This document shows, one piece after another, positions 24,879 to 33,600 of a DNA stretch of 64,000 bases. A model generated the notes under the pieces. That model saw nothing but the letters and a program-made list of their open reading frames with translations. It did not search any database and was not told the origin of the DNA. The position numbers were made by a program, and so were the translations under genes. This DNA is from JAVJSU01 sp040219275 (GTDB lineage: Bacteria > Chloroflexota > Anaerolineae > Aggregatilineales > Phototrophicaceae), in NCBI GenBank assembly GCA_040219275.1, contig JAVJSU010000081.1, positions 11,388 through 75,387 of the forward strand, written 5' to 3'. Position 1 is the stretch's first letter, and each line of letters starts with the position of its first letter.

Positions 24879-26225
24879 TTACTCCGTGATTTCAAACGTG
24901 AAAATATAACTAAAGATGAGCGCCCGAACCGTTTCGCCATCTGTGCCGATGGATGTGAAAAGTGAAGGGAGAAGGTTAAAATCCTCGCCGAACTGATGCA
25001 AAATGATGCGTTCGCCACCGAGGATGGGTAATGCCTCAAGCGCCGCACCGTTGATTGAGTTTGGTGAGGTCACATACAGAAAATAGTCCCCCTCTGGTGT
25101 AACGGCGGCGTAGCGTGGCATGGGATAGGTGACCAATCCAGAGTCAGTCTGTGTTCCGGCGAAATATTCGTCCTGTGATGGGATACTCGCAAAATCAAAA
25201 ATGGGCGTGAATTTGTCCGTAATCAGGTCAATATGATAGGCTGTCCAACTAATGCCCGTTACATATTGGTAGTTGATAAAATTGACAACAAGTTCATCTT
25301 CGCTCATCCATGTGATTCCTTCAGGGACGAATCCTCTGGTTTCTCCCCATTCTGGTAAGCCTAACGCGTTAATCCCCGATGCCGATATTCTTCGGACAAT
25401 GGAGCCATCGAGCAGACTCACAATCCAGATTTCAAAAGTTTCCGGGTCTAGTGGACGCATGAGGAGCGCCATTTGTGTGCCGTCGGGTGAAACCTCTGCC
25501 GCGCCGGAGAGTGAAAATCCAGAACTTCCGTTGTAGAAGGCGTAAGGTGTGACGGTGCTCTCTGTATAGTCCGCTACCTCTGATGGGTCTTCATCGGATA
25601 GCGTGCGTTCACCTTCGCCCACGACACCAGCGAAACTGCCACCGCTTGCGGGAATGGTGAATAACTGGGTGGTTATGACATCCTCAGAACGAATGTAACG
25701 GAAGAAATAGAGACTGCCATCCGGTGACCATATGGGGATTACATCAATGGGAATGCCGTTGAAGTCATCACCCAGCAGAATGCTTCCTGAGTAACCGTCC
25801 TGTGTGCGGTCTGTAAATGTTCTTGCGTCGACATCATAAATCCAGATATCGCTATCTTCTGCGCGGACAAGGCTATTTTCTGTAAGCGCGACAAAGCGAC
25901 TATCCGGTGACCATTTAAGTTCGGTGGGACGGAGTAAACGAATACGCTCACCAAGTTCATCTTCTTCTGGATAAGGTGTGCAGGTGGTTCGGGTATTGGT
26001 GAAGTTGTAAACGCAAAGCCCCGGTGCATCTCCACCTTCATAAACAAGCAAGTTGCCATCGGGTGAGAGGGTGGCATTATGCGGCAGACCATCTATAAAT
26101 TCTCCGACGCTTTCGATGCCTGTTAATGTGAGGTTGGGCAACGTATTTGTATCATCATCCTGCGCGGCGGTGGAAAAGCAGGTTAAGCAGATCAATAGAA
26201 GAAGCGCAAAAAGTTTTCGTAACAT
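24879..26225 (-). CDS. Secreted PD40-type propeller protein, array copy 2
   Basis: 448 residues. Signal peptide (C-F-S-T-A-A-Q) followed by D-D-D and T-L-P-N-L-T-L-T-G-I-E-S-V-G-E-F. Blade motifs are L-S-P-D-G-N-L-L-V-Y, W-S-P-D-S-R-F-V-A-L-T-E and I-W-S-P-D-G-S-L-Y-F-F-R-Y, with the shared E-L-V-V-N-F and I-S-W-T-A-Y-H-I-D-L-I-T-D segments near the C-terminal third. Closest relative in the window is copy 3. It lies 5 bp from both neighbours and ends with ACG GAG TAA. Confidence 0.85.
   Translation of the reverse strand: MLRKLFALLLLICLTCFSTAAQDDDTNTLPNLTLTGIESVGEFIDGLPHNATLSPDGNLLVYEGGDAPGLCVYNFTNTRTTCTPYPEEDELGERIRLLRPTELKWSPDSRFVALTENSLVRAEDSDIWIYDVDARTFTDRTQDGYSGSILLGDDFNGIPIDVIPIWSPDGSLYFFRYIRSEDVITTQLFTIPASGGSFAGVVGEGERTLSDEDPSEVADYTESTVTPYAFYNGSSGFSLSGAAEVSPDGTQMALLMRPLDPETFEIWIVSLLDGSIVRRISASGINALGLPEWGETRGFVPEGITWMSEDELVVNFINYQYVTGISWTAYHIDLITDKFTPIFDFASIPSQDEYFAGTQTDSGLVTYPMPRYAAVTPEGDYFLYVTSPNSINGAALEALPILGGERIILHQFGEDFNLLPSLFTSIGTDGETVRALIFSYIFTFEITE
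24882..24885 (-). promoter_or_regulatory. Ribosome binding site for array copy 3, inside copy 2
   Basis: GGAG from the terminal ACG GAG codons of copy 2, eight bases before the ATG at 24873. Confidence 0.7.
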
Positions 26226-26230
26226 GCTAT

Positions 26231-27553
26231 TTACTCCGTGATTTCAAACGTGAACACATAACCGGAAATGAGTGCCCGTAGGGTATGTCCATCAGTGCCA
26301 ATAGAGCTGTATATAACACCATAAAGCGGATGAAAGTCAGCGTCAAAGTTGTAGAGGATTAAGCGTTCACCACCGTTGACCGGAAGGGCTTCTAGTACCG
26401 CGGAATCTCTTGACCTATATGCCGTAACATATAGAAAATAGTTTCTGTCGGGAGTCAAAACCTCGTAGATTAGTGGTATGGGATAAGTGACTAAACCGGA
26501 GTCGGTTTGTGTACCGGAGATATATTCCCCTTGTGGCACATTAGCAAAATCAAAAATGGGTGTGATGCCATCTGTTTCTATATCAATGTGATAGGCAGTC
26601 CAGATAATGCCACGCCTAGTACTGTTGCGAAAATTGACGATCATGGTCGTGCCTCCTGTCCATGTAATTCCTCGAGGGACAAAGTTAGAATTCTCGCTCC
26701 ACTCCGGTAAGCCTACTGCACTGATGTCTACCGTTGGATACCGATGGAGAATCATGCCATCCAGCAAGTTGACCACCCAGACTTCGTAGCCATCAGGATT
26801 TTGCGGTTGCATGATGAGTGCAATTTTTGTGCCATCGGGAGAGACTTCTGCCTGACCGGGTAAATGTTCACCATTGTTTATGAATGAGAAACGATTGGGT
26901 ACTGAGTCTGTGAAGTCTGCGACTAGGAGCGGGTCTTCATCGGATAATTTACGTGGACTTTCACCAAGTATGCTGTCAAATCCTCCGTCTACTGCCGGAA
27001 TCATAAATAATTGTGTGATGGTGGTCTCCGCTTGCTGAATGTAACGGAAGAAATAGAGACTTCCATCTGGTGACCACGTGGGAAGTAGATCAACCGGGAT
27101 TCCACGTGCTTCTTGATCAATGAAGCGCCCAGAGTAGCCGTCTTGAGTGCGATTTGTGAACGTTCCAGCTTGAACATCGTAGAGCCAGATGTCTGTATCG
27201 TTTAGTGATGATTCTGTCAGGGCGATGAGGTGATTATCCGGTGACCATTTAAGTTCCGCCGGTCTGTATAAACGAATACGTTCGCCGTTTTCGCCGTCTT
27301 CAGGATAGGGTGTGCAGGTGGTTGGTTCATCTGTGAAGGAGTAGATGCAAAGTCCGGATATGCTATTTTCTTCGTAGGCAAGCAAGGTGCCATCCGGTGA
27401 AAGTGTAGCTCGATAAGGAATATCTATTAATTCACGAATATTCTGTACGCTCATGAGCGTGAGGTTGGGCAGAGTGTCTGTATCGTCGTCCTGCGCGGCA
27501 GTTGTTATCGTGAGTAGGAGTATCATCAACATTGGAAACAAAAAGCGTTTCAT
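26231..27553 (-). CDS. Secreted PD40-type propeller protein, array copy 1
   Basis: 440 residues from the chosen start. M-K-R-F-L-F-P-M-L-M begins a good signal peptide ending T-T-A-A-Q; the in-frame ATG at 27604 would add 17 polar residues in front of it and overlaps the preceding gene's stop, while AAAGGATC sits a few bases before 27553. Blades include L-S-P-D-G-T-L-L-A-Y, L-K-W-S-P-D-N-H-L-I-A-L and P-T-W-S-P-D-G-S-L-Y. It is the first propeller of the array, 50 bp after the acyl-AMP ligase gene, and ends with ACG GAG TAA like copies 2 and 3. Confidence 0.85.
   Translation of the reverse strand: MKRFLFPMLMILLLTITTAAQDDDTDTLPNLTLMSVQNIRELIDIPYRATLSPDGTLLAYEENSISGLCIYSFTDEPTTCTPYPEDGENGERIRLYRPAELKWSPDNHLIALTESSLNDTDIWLYDVQAGTFTNRTQDGYSGRFIDQEARGIPVDLLPTWSPDGSLYFFRYIQQAETTITQLFMIPAVDGGFDSILGESPRKLSDEDPLLVADFTDSVPNRFSFINNGEHLPGQAEVSPDGTKIALIMQPQNPDGYEVWVVNLLDGMILHRYPTVDISAVGLPEWSENSNFVPRGITWTGGTTMIVNFRNSTRRGIIWTAYHIDIETDGITPIFDFANVPQGEYISGTQTDSGLVTYPIPLIYEVLTPDRNYFLYVTAYRSRDSAVLEALPVNGGERLILYNFDADFHPLYGVIYSSIGTDGHTLRALISGYVFTFEITE
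26234..26237 (-). promoter_or_regulatory. Ribosome binding site for array copy 2, inside copy 1
   Basis: GGAG from the terminal ACG GAG codons of copy 1, eight bases before the ATG at 26225. Confidence 0.7.
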
Positions 27554-27603
27554 GATTGATCCTTTATATGATAATTGACCATCTTCATTATAAAGGAACG
27601 GCA

Positions 27604-29322
27604 TTATCCCTGCTTTAGCACCTCTTTGATAAATTTCTCACGGTTGGCGGTGCGGGCGATTTTGCCACTGCTCGTCTTGACCAGCCATTTTGGTGCGACG
27701 ATATGCACATAGCGGGCTGTGACATCGGTGTTTTGCGCGATGCGGGCGCGGACTTCCTTAATAATAGGCGCGGTGGCGTTGCGGTCTGTCGCATCAATAT
27801 CGCCGTTGACCTCGGCGACGATGGCGATGTCTTCTGTGCCGAGTTTGTCGTTCATCACACCGAAAGCGGAGGTTCTGCCGGGATGGATGCCGGGAATCTC
27901 GTTTAATAAGTTTTCGATGTCCTGCGGATAGACGTTCTTGCCGCCGACGATGATGAGGTCTTTTTTGCGTCCGGTGATGAAGAGTTCACCCTCCGCAACA
28001 TACCCCATATCACCCGTAAAATACCAGCCATCGTCCATCGCGGTGGCGGTTGTTTCTGGACGTTTGAAATACCCACTGAGCATAAACGTGCTTTTGAGCG
28101 TGATTTCACCGACATGACGTTCCGGTAAATTCTGGCGGTTTTCATCCACAATGCGGATTTCACAATGGGCGATGGGCTTGCCGTTGGAGACAAAGGTGAG
28201 CGTAGGGGAATCACCATCTGCGAGTTGTGCACGACGGTCTGACATCAGCGTATCACGGTCAACGACATCAATTTTGAGGGGCGCGTCTATGCCTGCCTGC
28301 GTCACGGCGAAAGTGTTTTCCGCCATTGCATAACAGACGGTCAGCGCGGAATCACGTAAGCCATAAGGTGCGAAGCGTTCGATAAAGATGGCATGACTTT
28401 CCGCCATGACGGGTTCGGAGCAATTAATTAACGCCCGCACAGACGATAAATCCAAGCCTTCAATGTCGGCTTCGCGTACTCGTGTGGCGAGGAAATTATA
28501 GGCGAAGTTCGGCAACCAGCAGAGTGTTCCTTTATAGTGGTCTAATGCCAGCAGGAGCATTTTGGGATCGCGCACCCAATGAAACGGTGACATCAAGACC
28601 AGCTTAACGCCCTGCAAAATCGGCGTGATGAAACCGGCAATCAAGCCCATATCGTGATACAAGGGCAACCAGCTGACGATCACATCATCGGGCGACAGGT
28701 GAATCGCCTCGCTGTAACTGGCGATGTGATTAATCACCGCACGATGACTGAGCATCACGCCTTTTTGTAAACCAGTACTGCCAGAGGAATGTTGCAAAAA
28801 TGCCGTGTCTTCCGGTTGAGCGGGAGTCTGGCTTAAGTAGTGAGTCGCGTTGCCGGAGGGTTGTAATGTGTCTTTGTTGATGAGGGTGGTTTGCGACTCG
28901 TGCAGGCGGGACGATAATTCACCTTCTAGTTCGCTATAGGTGATAATCACGCGGATGTCTTCATGCGTGACCAATTGACGGATGCTGTCAAAATAGCGTT
29001 CGGGGTCGAGCTTATCGCTCAGGAACGGAAAGATTGACGGGACTGCACCGAGTAACATCGCTCCCCAGAATCCATAGAGCACCGCTTCCCCATGTTGTAA
29101 AATCAGCGCGACCAGATCACCGGATTTTACGCCTGCTCCCTCAAGGGCGTTGGCATAACGGGCGGCTTGCTCGAAAAACTCGCCATAAGTAATGGCTTGT
29201 TCGTCGTTATCCGGCGCGATAAGCACAACAGCGGCTTGATCCGCTTTGTGTTCGTATAACCAGCGGGCTTGCTCTAGCAGGGTGGTTGGATTGCTATCCA
29301 GACGAATAGGGACTACAGGCAT
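27604..29322 (-). CDS. Fatty-acyl-AMP ligase-like (FAAL) adenylate-forming enzyme
   Basis: 572 residues. The ATP-binding P-loop is Q-H-S-S-G-S-T-G-L-Q-K-G-V (177-189), and W-L-P-L-Y-H-D-M-G-L (218-227) is the signature that separates FAALs and long-chain acyl-AMP ligases from ordinary acyl-CoA synthetases. Y-F-T-G-D-M-G and the C-terminal K-T-S-S-G-K-I-A-R-T complete the AMP-binding fold. It activates a fatty acid as acyl-adenylate, normally for transfer to an acyl carrier protein; no carrier protein or polyketide synthase is nearby, so the acceptor is unknown. I chose the ATG at 29322 (GGAGAG upstream, typical N-terminus); an ATG at 29400 would add an unlikely 26-residue leader. First gene of the operon with the four propellers. 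Confidence 0.85.
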   Translation of the reverse strand: MPVVPIRLDSNPTTLLEQARWLYEHKADQAAVVLIAPDNDEQAITYGEFFEQAARYANALEGAGVKSGDLVALILQHGEAVLYGFWGAMLLGAVPSIFPFLSDKLDPERYFDSIRQLVTHEDIRVIITYSELEGELSSRLHESQTTLINKDTLQPSGNATHYLSQTPAQPEDTAFLQHSSGSTGLQKGVMLSHRAVINHIASYSEAIHLSPDDVIVSWLPLYHDMGLIAGFITPILQGVKLVLMSPFHWVRDPKMLLLALDHYKGTLCWLPNFAYNFLATRVREADIEGLDLSSVRALINCSEPVMAESHAIFIERFAPYGLRDSALTVCYAMAENTFAVTQAGIDAPLKIDVVDRDTLMSDRRAQLADGDSPTLTFVSNGKPIAHCEIRIVDENRQNLPERHVGEITLKSTFMLSGYFKRPETTATAMDDGWYFTGDMGYVAEGELFITGRKKDLIIVGGKNVYPQDIENLLNEIPGIHPGRTSAFGVMNDKLGTEDIAIVAEVNGDIDATDRNATAPIIKEVRARIAQNTDVTARYVHIVAPKWLVKTSSGKIARTANREKFIKEVLKQG

Positions 29323-29457
29323 CGGCTTATGTCTCTCCGTTTTTAGGGCGATTGTAGAGGCTGAATGGCGCAATTGCCAGAGAATAGTTATCTGAATCAA
29401 GTGTTTTATCTTTCACGCGACCCTATTCCTGAATTGTTCGACATATTTTGCACAACC

Positions 29458-29487
29458 TTTACACTTCACGAAAATCCGGCAAATACT
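29458..29487 (+). promoter_or_regulatory. Possible sigma-70-type promoter
   Basis: TTTACA (29458-29463) and AATACT (29482-29487) are separated by 18 bp, about 80 bp upstream of the ATG at 29566. Five of six and four of six consensus matches; moderate support only. Confidence 0.3.
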
Positions 29488-29565
29488 TTCATTACATCTG
29501 CATCCGATCATAAGGGCATCAAATACACACTCATGCCCATTTAACGAAAGAAGGATGTACACAAA

Positions 29566-30297
29566 ATGAAAGCTAAATTCACGAAAATGCTGGTTATTGG
29601 TTCCGTAGTGGTAGCAATGCTCTCTTTGTTTGGCGGGGCAGTCAGCGCACAGGATGATGGCACAGGCGTTGATCCCAATGTTCCCGCACAGGACGGCAGA
29701 CGTGATCGCGTCGGTCCGTGGGATAATATTGCGCGGGGTGTCATCGCAGAAGTTGTTGAGCAACTGGGCTTAACGGTTGAAGATGTGACGGCTCAGATGC
29801 GCGATGGCGCGACATTGTCGGAAATTATCGAAGCCAACGGTGGCAATGTAGATGAAATCGTGGCGGGCGTGATGGCACAAATCACCGAGCGCCTCAATGA
29901 AGCGACAGAAGAACGCCTCGCACAGGTCGAGGAACATCTGACCGCGATCTTGAACGGTGAAATCACCTTTCCGCGTGGAGATCGTCCTGATCGCCCGAAC
30001 ATCGGCGTGGTTGGCAGACAGGTGATTGCAATTATTGCGACGGAAACCGGCTTGGAAGCGCAGGACATCGTTGCACAGGTGCGTGATGGCGCGACATTGG
30101 CGGAAGTCATCGAAGCAAATGGTGGTAGCGTGGATAATGTTATTCAAACAGCACTCGCCAACATCACGGAACGCCTTGCCGAACAGGTCGCAGAGGGAAA
30201 TATCACACAGGAGCAAGCCGATCAACGCTTAGAACGTGCCCAAACTGCGCTGGAAAATTTGCTGAACGGTGTGCGTCCGGTACGGGACAACGCATAA
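29566..30297 (+). CDS. Secreted protein with internal duplication, function unknown
   Basis: 243 residues. A signal peptide ends at V-S-A-Q. The mature part consists of two related units: one with V-I-A-E-V-V-E-Q-L-G-L and one with V-I-A-I-I-A-T-E-T-G-L, both followed by a shared M/V-R-D-G-A-T-L-(S/A)-E-(I/V)-I-E-A-N-G-G block, a helix with I-T-E-R-L and a coiled-coil-like acidic/basic tail. The second unit adds I-T-Q-E-Q-A-D-Q-R, a pattern seen in DUF2680-like calcium-free helical repeats. Likely an all-helical exported protein; no enzyme motif. AAGGATG precedes the ATG and a strong terminator follows, so it is a single-gene unit. Confidence 0.75.
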   Translation: MKAKFTKMLVIGSVVVAMLSLFGGAVSAQDDGTGVDPNVPAQDGRRDRVGPWDNIARGVIAEVVEQLGLTVEDVTAQMRDGATLSEIIEANGGNVDEIVAGVMAQITERLNEATEERLAQVEEHLTAILNGEITFPRGDRPDRPNIGVVGRQVIAIIATETGLEAQDIVAQVRDGATLAEVIEANGGSVDNVIQTALANITERLAEQVAEGNITQEQADQRLERAQTALENLLNGVRPVRDNA

Positions 30298-30332
30298 CTC
30301 CTCAATTCTAAACAAATTCCATAGCAAAAATT

Positions 30333-30358
30333 AACCCGGTTATAACGCCGGGTTTTTT
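30333..30358 (+). terminator. Rho-independent terminator
   Basis: AACCCGG and CCGGGTT form a perfect 7-bp stem around an 8-base loop, followed by TTTTTT, 36 bp after the stop at 30297. Confidence 0.9.
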
Positions 30359-30679
30359 GTTGTACTAATTTGCCTATGTCTGTTTATTTACGTAGTTCGT
30401 TTAGGTGTCGTATATATCAAGTAATTACGAAAGAGACATGAAGAAAGTGTGAATTTGGGCACCATGACTAAAGTCCCATTATGAATCCTGTAAATAATAT
30501 CCAAACGCTGTAAATAATCATCTCAAAAGTGTTGAGCCATTCCTTTAATAGCGCGTAAGATTTGGAATAGATGTAATCAGCTTACAAATATAAGACGCAA
30601 GAGGGAAGAAAATAAGAAATCTATGAGCACCTACATTACCGAATCTTTATCAGCAAATATTTAGGAGAGGTTCAACACT
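30359..30679 (+). other. Intergenic leader upstream of the large surface protein
   Basis: This 321-bp AT-rich stretch has no credible gene or RNA gene that I can recognise. It holds an 11-bp direct repeat (30488 and 30508) and a weak promoter candidate, TTGAGC (30532-30537) with TAAGAT (30556-30561) 18 bp away. TTAGGAGAGG at 30661-30670 is a good ribosome binding site for the ATG at 30680. Confidence 0.5.
30488..30518 (+). promoter_or_regulatory. 11-bp direct repeats with 20-bp period
   Basis: CTGTAAATAAT occurs at 30488-30498 and 30508-30518. The 20-bp period is two helical turns, so both copies face the same side of the DNA, as for OmpR-type activators. They end 13 bp before a possible -35. 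Confidence 0.4.
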
Positions 30680-33600
30680 ATGCAAGATTTATTCCGATTA
30701 ACACGATGGCGCACGACTGCGGTTGTGCTTTTTGTCGTTCTAGGCTTGCTCATGTCGGGTATGTCCGTCATGGCACAGCCGGGAAGAAATAACGGCGGCA
30801 ATGCAGACTGTCCTTCGGGCACGGTTTTCATTGCGAAGTATGAGACTAATGATGATGATGGATCGTTCGAGTTTGACGAAGGATCAGATGTCATTTCCTT
30901 CAGCAACTTAACCAATAAACCGGGAGAACCTGAAGAAACCACCGGTGCAGATTGGGAGTCCTCCGTTCTAGTTATCCACATTATCGTTAAAGGTAAAAAC
31001 GCTAACGACTACGGGACAGATATTGAACCCGCAACGATGGGTAGCTTTGATAACACCGGATTACCGAACGCAGGGAATAGCGGGAACCCACCTGCAATTT
31101 CCAATGTGACATTCTGTGGACCGGAAACAGGAAGAATCACGGTTTACAAGCAGGTCAATGATGCCCAATTCGAAGACCTCGAATTCCCCTTCACCTTCAG
31201 CGATGGCGACGATGTCGAAAACTTCATGCTGAGTGATGAAGGTACGAACGATGTAAAGACATTTGAGCGTGAAGCCGGTACCTACACTATCGCGGAAGAT
31301 ACCAGCAATCTTCCTGAAGGCTGGATGTTTGGGGCATCTTTCTGTTCCACAGATCCCGACCCCAATCCGCAGACCAACTCAGGTATTACTGTTCCGATCT
31401 CTATATCGAACAGTGTCGATGTTCAGCTTGCTGAAGGTCAGGACATTTATTGTCACTTCGGCAATCTCTATACTGAACCCGAAACCTTCGAACTCCGTAT
31501 GATCAAGTACAACGATCTGGATCAGGACGCTACAAATAACGAAGTCAACATCCTACCAGGTGAAATCCCCAGTGGCAACGGACTGCAAGGTTGGGAATTC
31601 GTGGTTTACGACAGCAACGGCAATGAAGTCGGGCGCAACACAACCAGCGTGGAAAACGCAGGCGCGAACGGCGATCTCGGTATCCGTGCTAGCTTCCCCG
31701 GTCTGATTTCTGGTGAAGAGTACACCATCTGTGAAACCCAACAAGCAGGCTGGGTCAACACGCAACCGTCAAATGGTGTCGATAATGCAACTTATGGTGA
31801 GCCGTGCGAAACGGTTACACTGACTTCCACAACCAACGTCACCCGCTACTTCGGTAACTACGAAGAAGCACCCGAAACTGGCACCCTCCTGGTTGAAAAA
31901 GTGGTTGAAGGCGATGGCGACCCCAACAACCCGAATCAGACATTCAATTTGTCCATTCAGAACAGCAATGCCGCCAATATCGGTGGAGCAGATGTCTTGG
32001 CTGGAAATGTTCCCGTAGGTCGCGGCGACTTGGCGCCAGATTCATACTTCGTCGCTGAATCGAATCTTGCTGATGGCTGGACACTGACAAATATCTCCTG
32101 CATTAGCGACAATCTGACTTCCAATATCGGCACCTTTGTTGAAGGTGACACTAGCCTCAGCGTAGAACTCGCTGCTGGCGACCGCGTGGTTTGCACGTTC
32201 ACCAATGAGTACACACCGCCACCGCCGAGCGAACGCATCAGCGTAATTCTGGAATGTGTGATCGACAACTACGATGGCACCTTCACCGCATTCTTCGGTT
32301 ATGAAAACCATAACGACGAAGAGGTCGAGATCCCGCAGGGTAGCGACAACTTCATGACCCCGAACAGCTTCGACGTACCGTACACGACCTTTGGTGTGCC
32401 GGGTGTGGTCGATGGTCGTCCGGGACGTACACCGTTCTATGAGAGCATGGAACAAGCCGCAACGGATGGCATCGCAAGCATCGTGTTCGATGGTAGTAAC
32501 CTTGTATGGACTCTGACTGGCCCGAATGGCAACACCAGTACCGCAACCGCCAGCTCCGGTTCAACACGCTGCCCCGACCAACCACCACAAGTAGGTAACC
32601 TGGCTGTTCAGAAGTACATCGATGGTGATCGTGATGGCATATACGACTCACAAAATCAAGAAGATAGCACCGGCGCAGGCTGGGGAATCACGGTTTTCGA
32701 TGAGAATGAAGAGGAAGTCGACAGTGGTTCAACCAACGGAACCGGTCAGATTATTTTCGAAGACCTGCCTTATGGAACCTACGAAGTCTGTGAAGAAGAC
32801 CGCGACGGCTTCTCCCCTTATGGCGGCGAACTATGCCAGGAAGTTACAATCCCGCAAGTTCAGATTCCGCTGGTCTTCTTGAACCAGCCTGATGTGAGCT
32901 ACCCGGTTGATACCTGTGTTGTCGCTGGTGACTCCAATGGTTGGACAAGCTACTCCGTTGCTCCGGGTGAATATGCCTACGTAGAAGGCGTTGATACACC
33001 ACCGCTTGGCACAGGTAGCTACCAGATGAAAACAGGTAGTTCCGTTGGCGGCCGTGTTCTGTTTGCTGGCAACCACCTGGATGGTATTCCATTAGCAGAC
33101 ATCAACGGTATCAGTTTCCAAACCTATATTGAAAACGCGCCAAATAGTGTGTTCGTTGCACCAAGCCTCAACCTCTATGTTGATCTAGATGGTGATGGTA
33201 TCTGGAACTTCGGCGATGGACAAAGCTCAAATCTGGTTTATGAACCTTACTACAACGGCACCGTTGTTACCGGTACATGGCAAACCTGGACTATTACCCA
33301 GGATAGCGGTAAATGGTGGGATACCCGTAGCATCGTTGCCCCGGGTGGAGGCGGTACGATTGCAGGTAACGTCACCTTTGCTGAAATTCTGGCGAATTAC
33401 CCGAATGCTAAAGTCGTCGTTCCTTACCCCAGTGCTGATGCGAACTTCTCTGGTTTCCAACTCGTCGTTGGCTCATCCAGTGGCACAGGCTGGCTCGATT
33501 TTATCGGCTATATTGATAACGTAGCCTTCAACGTCTCCGGTACAGATTTAACATGTGATACCAATGACTTTGAACCCGAACTAGGCACAATCGCTGTACA

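Noticed and set aside
29413..29763. Minus-strand open frame overlapping the small secreted protein
   Set aside because: Cys/His-scattered composition with no motif, overlapping a well-supported gene with signal peptide and terminator.
30359..30679. Riboswitch or structured RNA in the leader of the surface protein
   Set aside because: I saw no conserved riboswitch core or long stem, only short direct repeats; a covariance search would be needed to say more.
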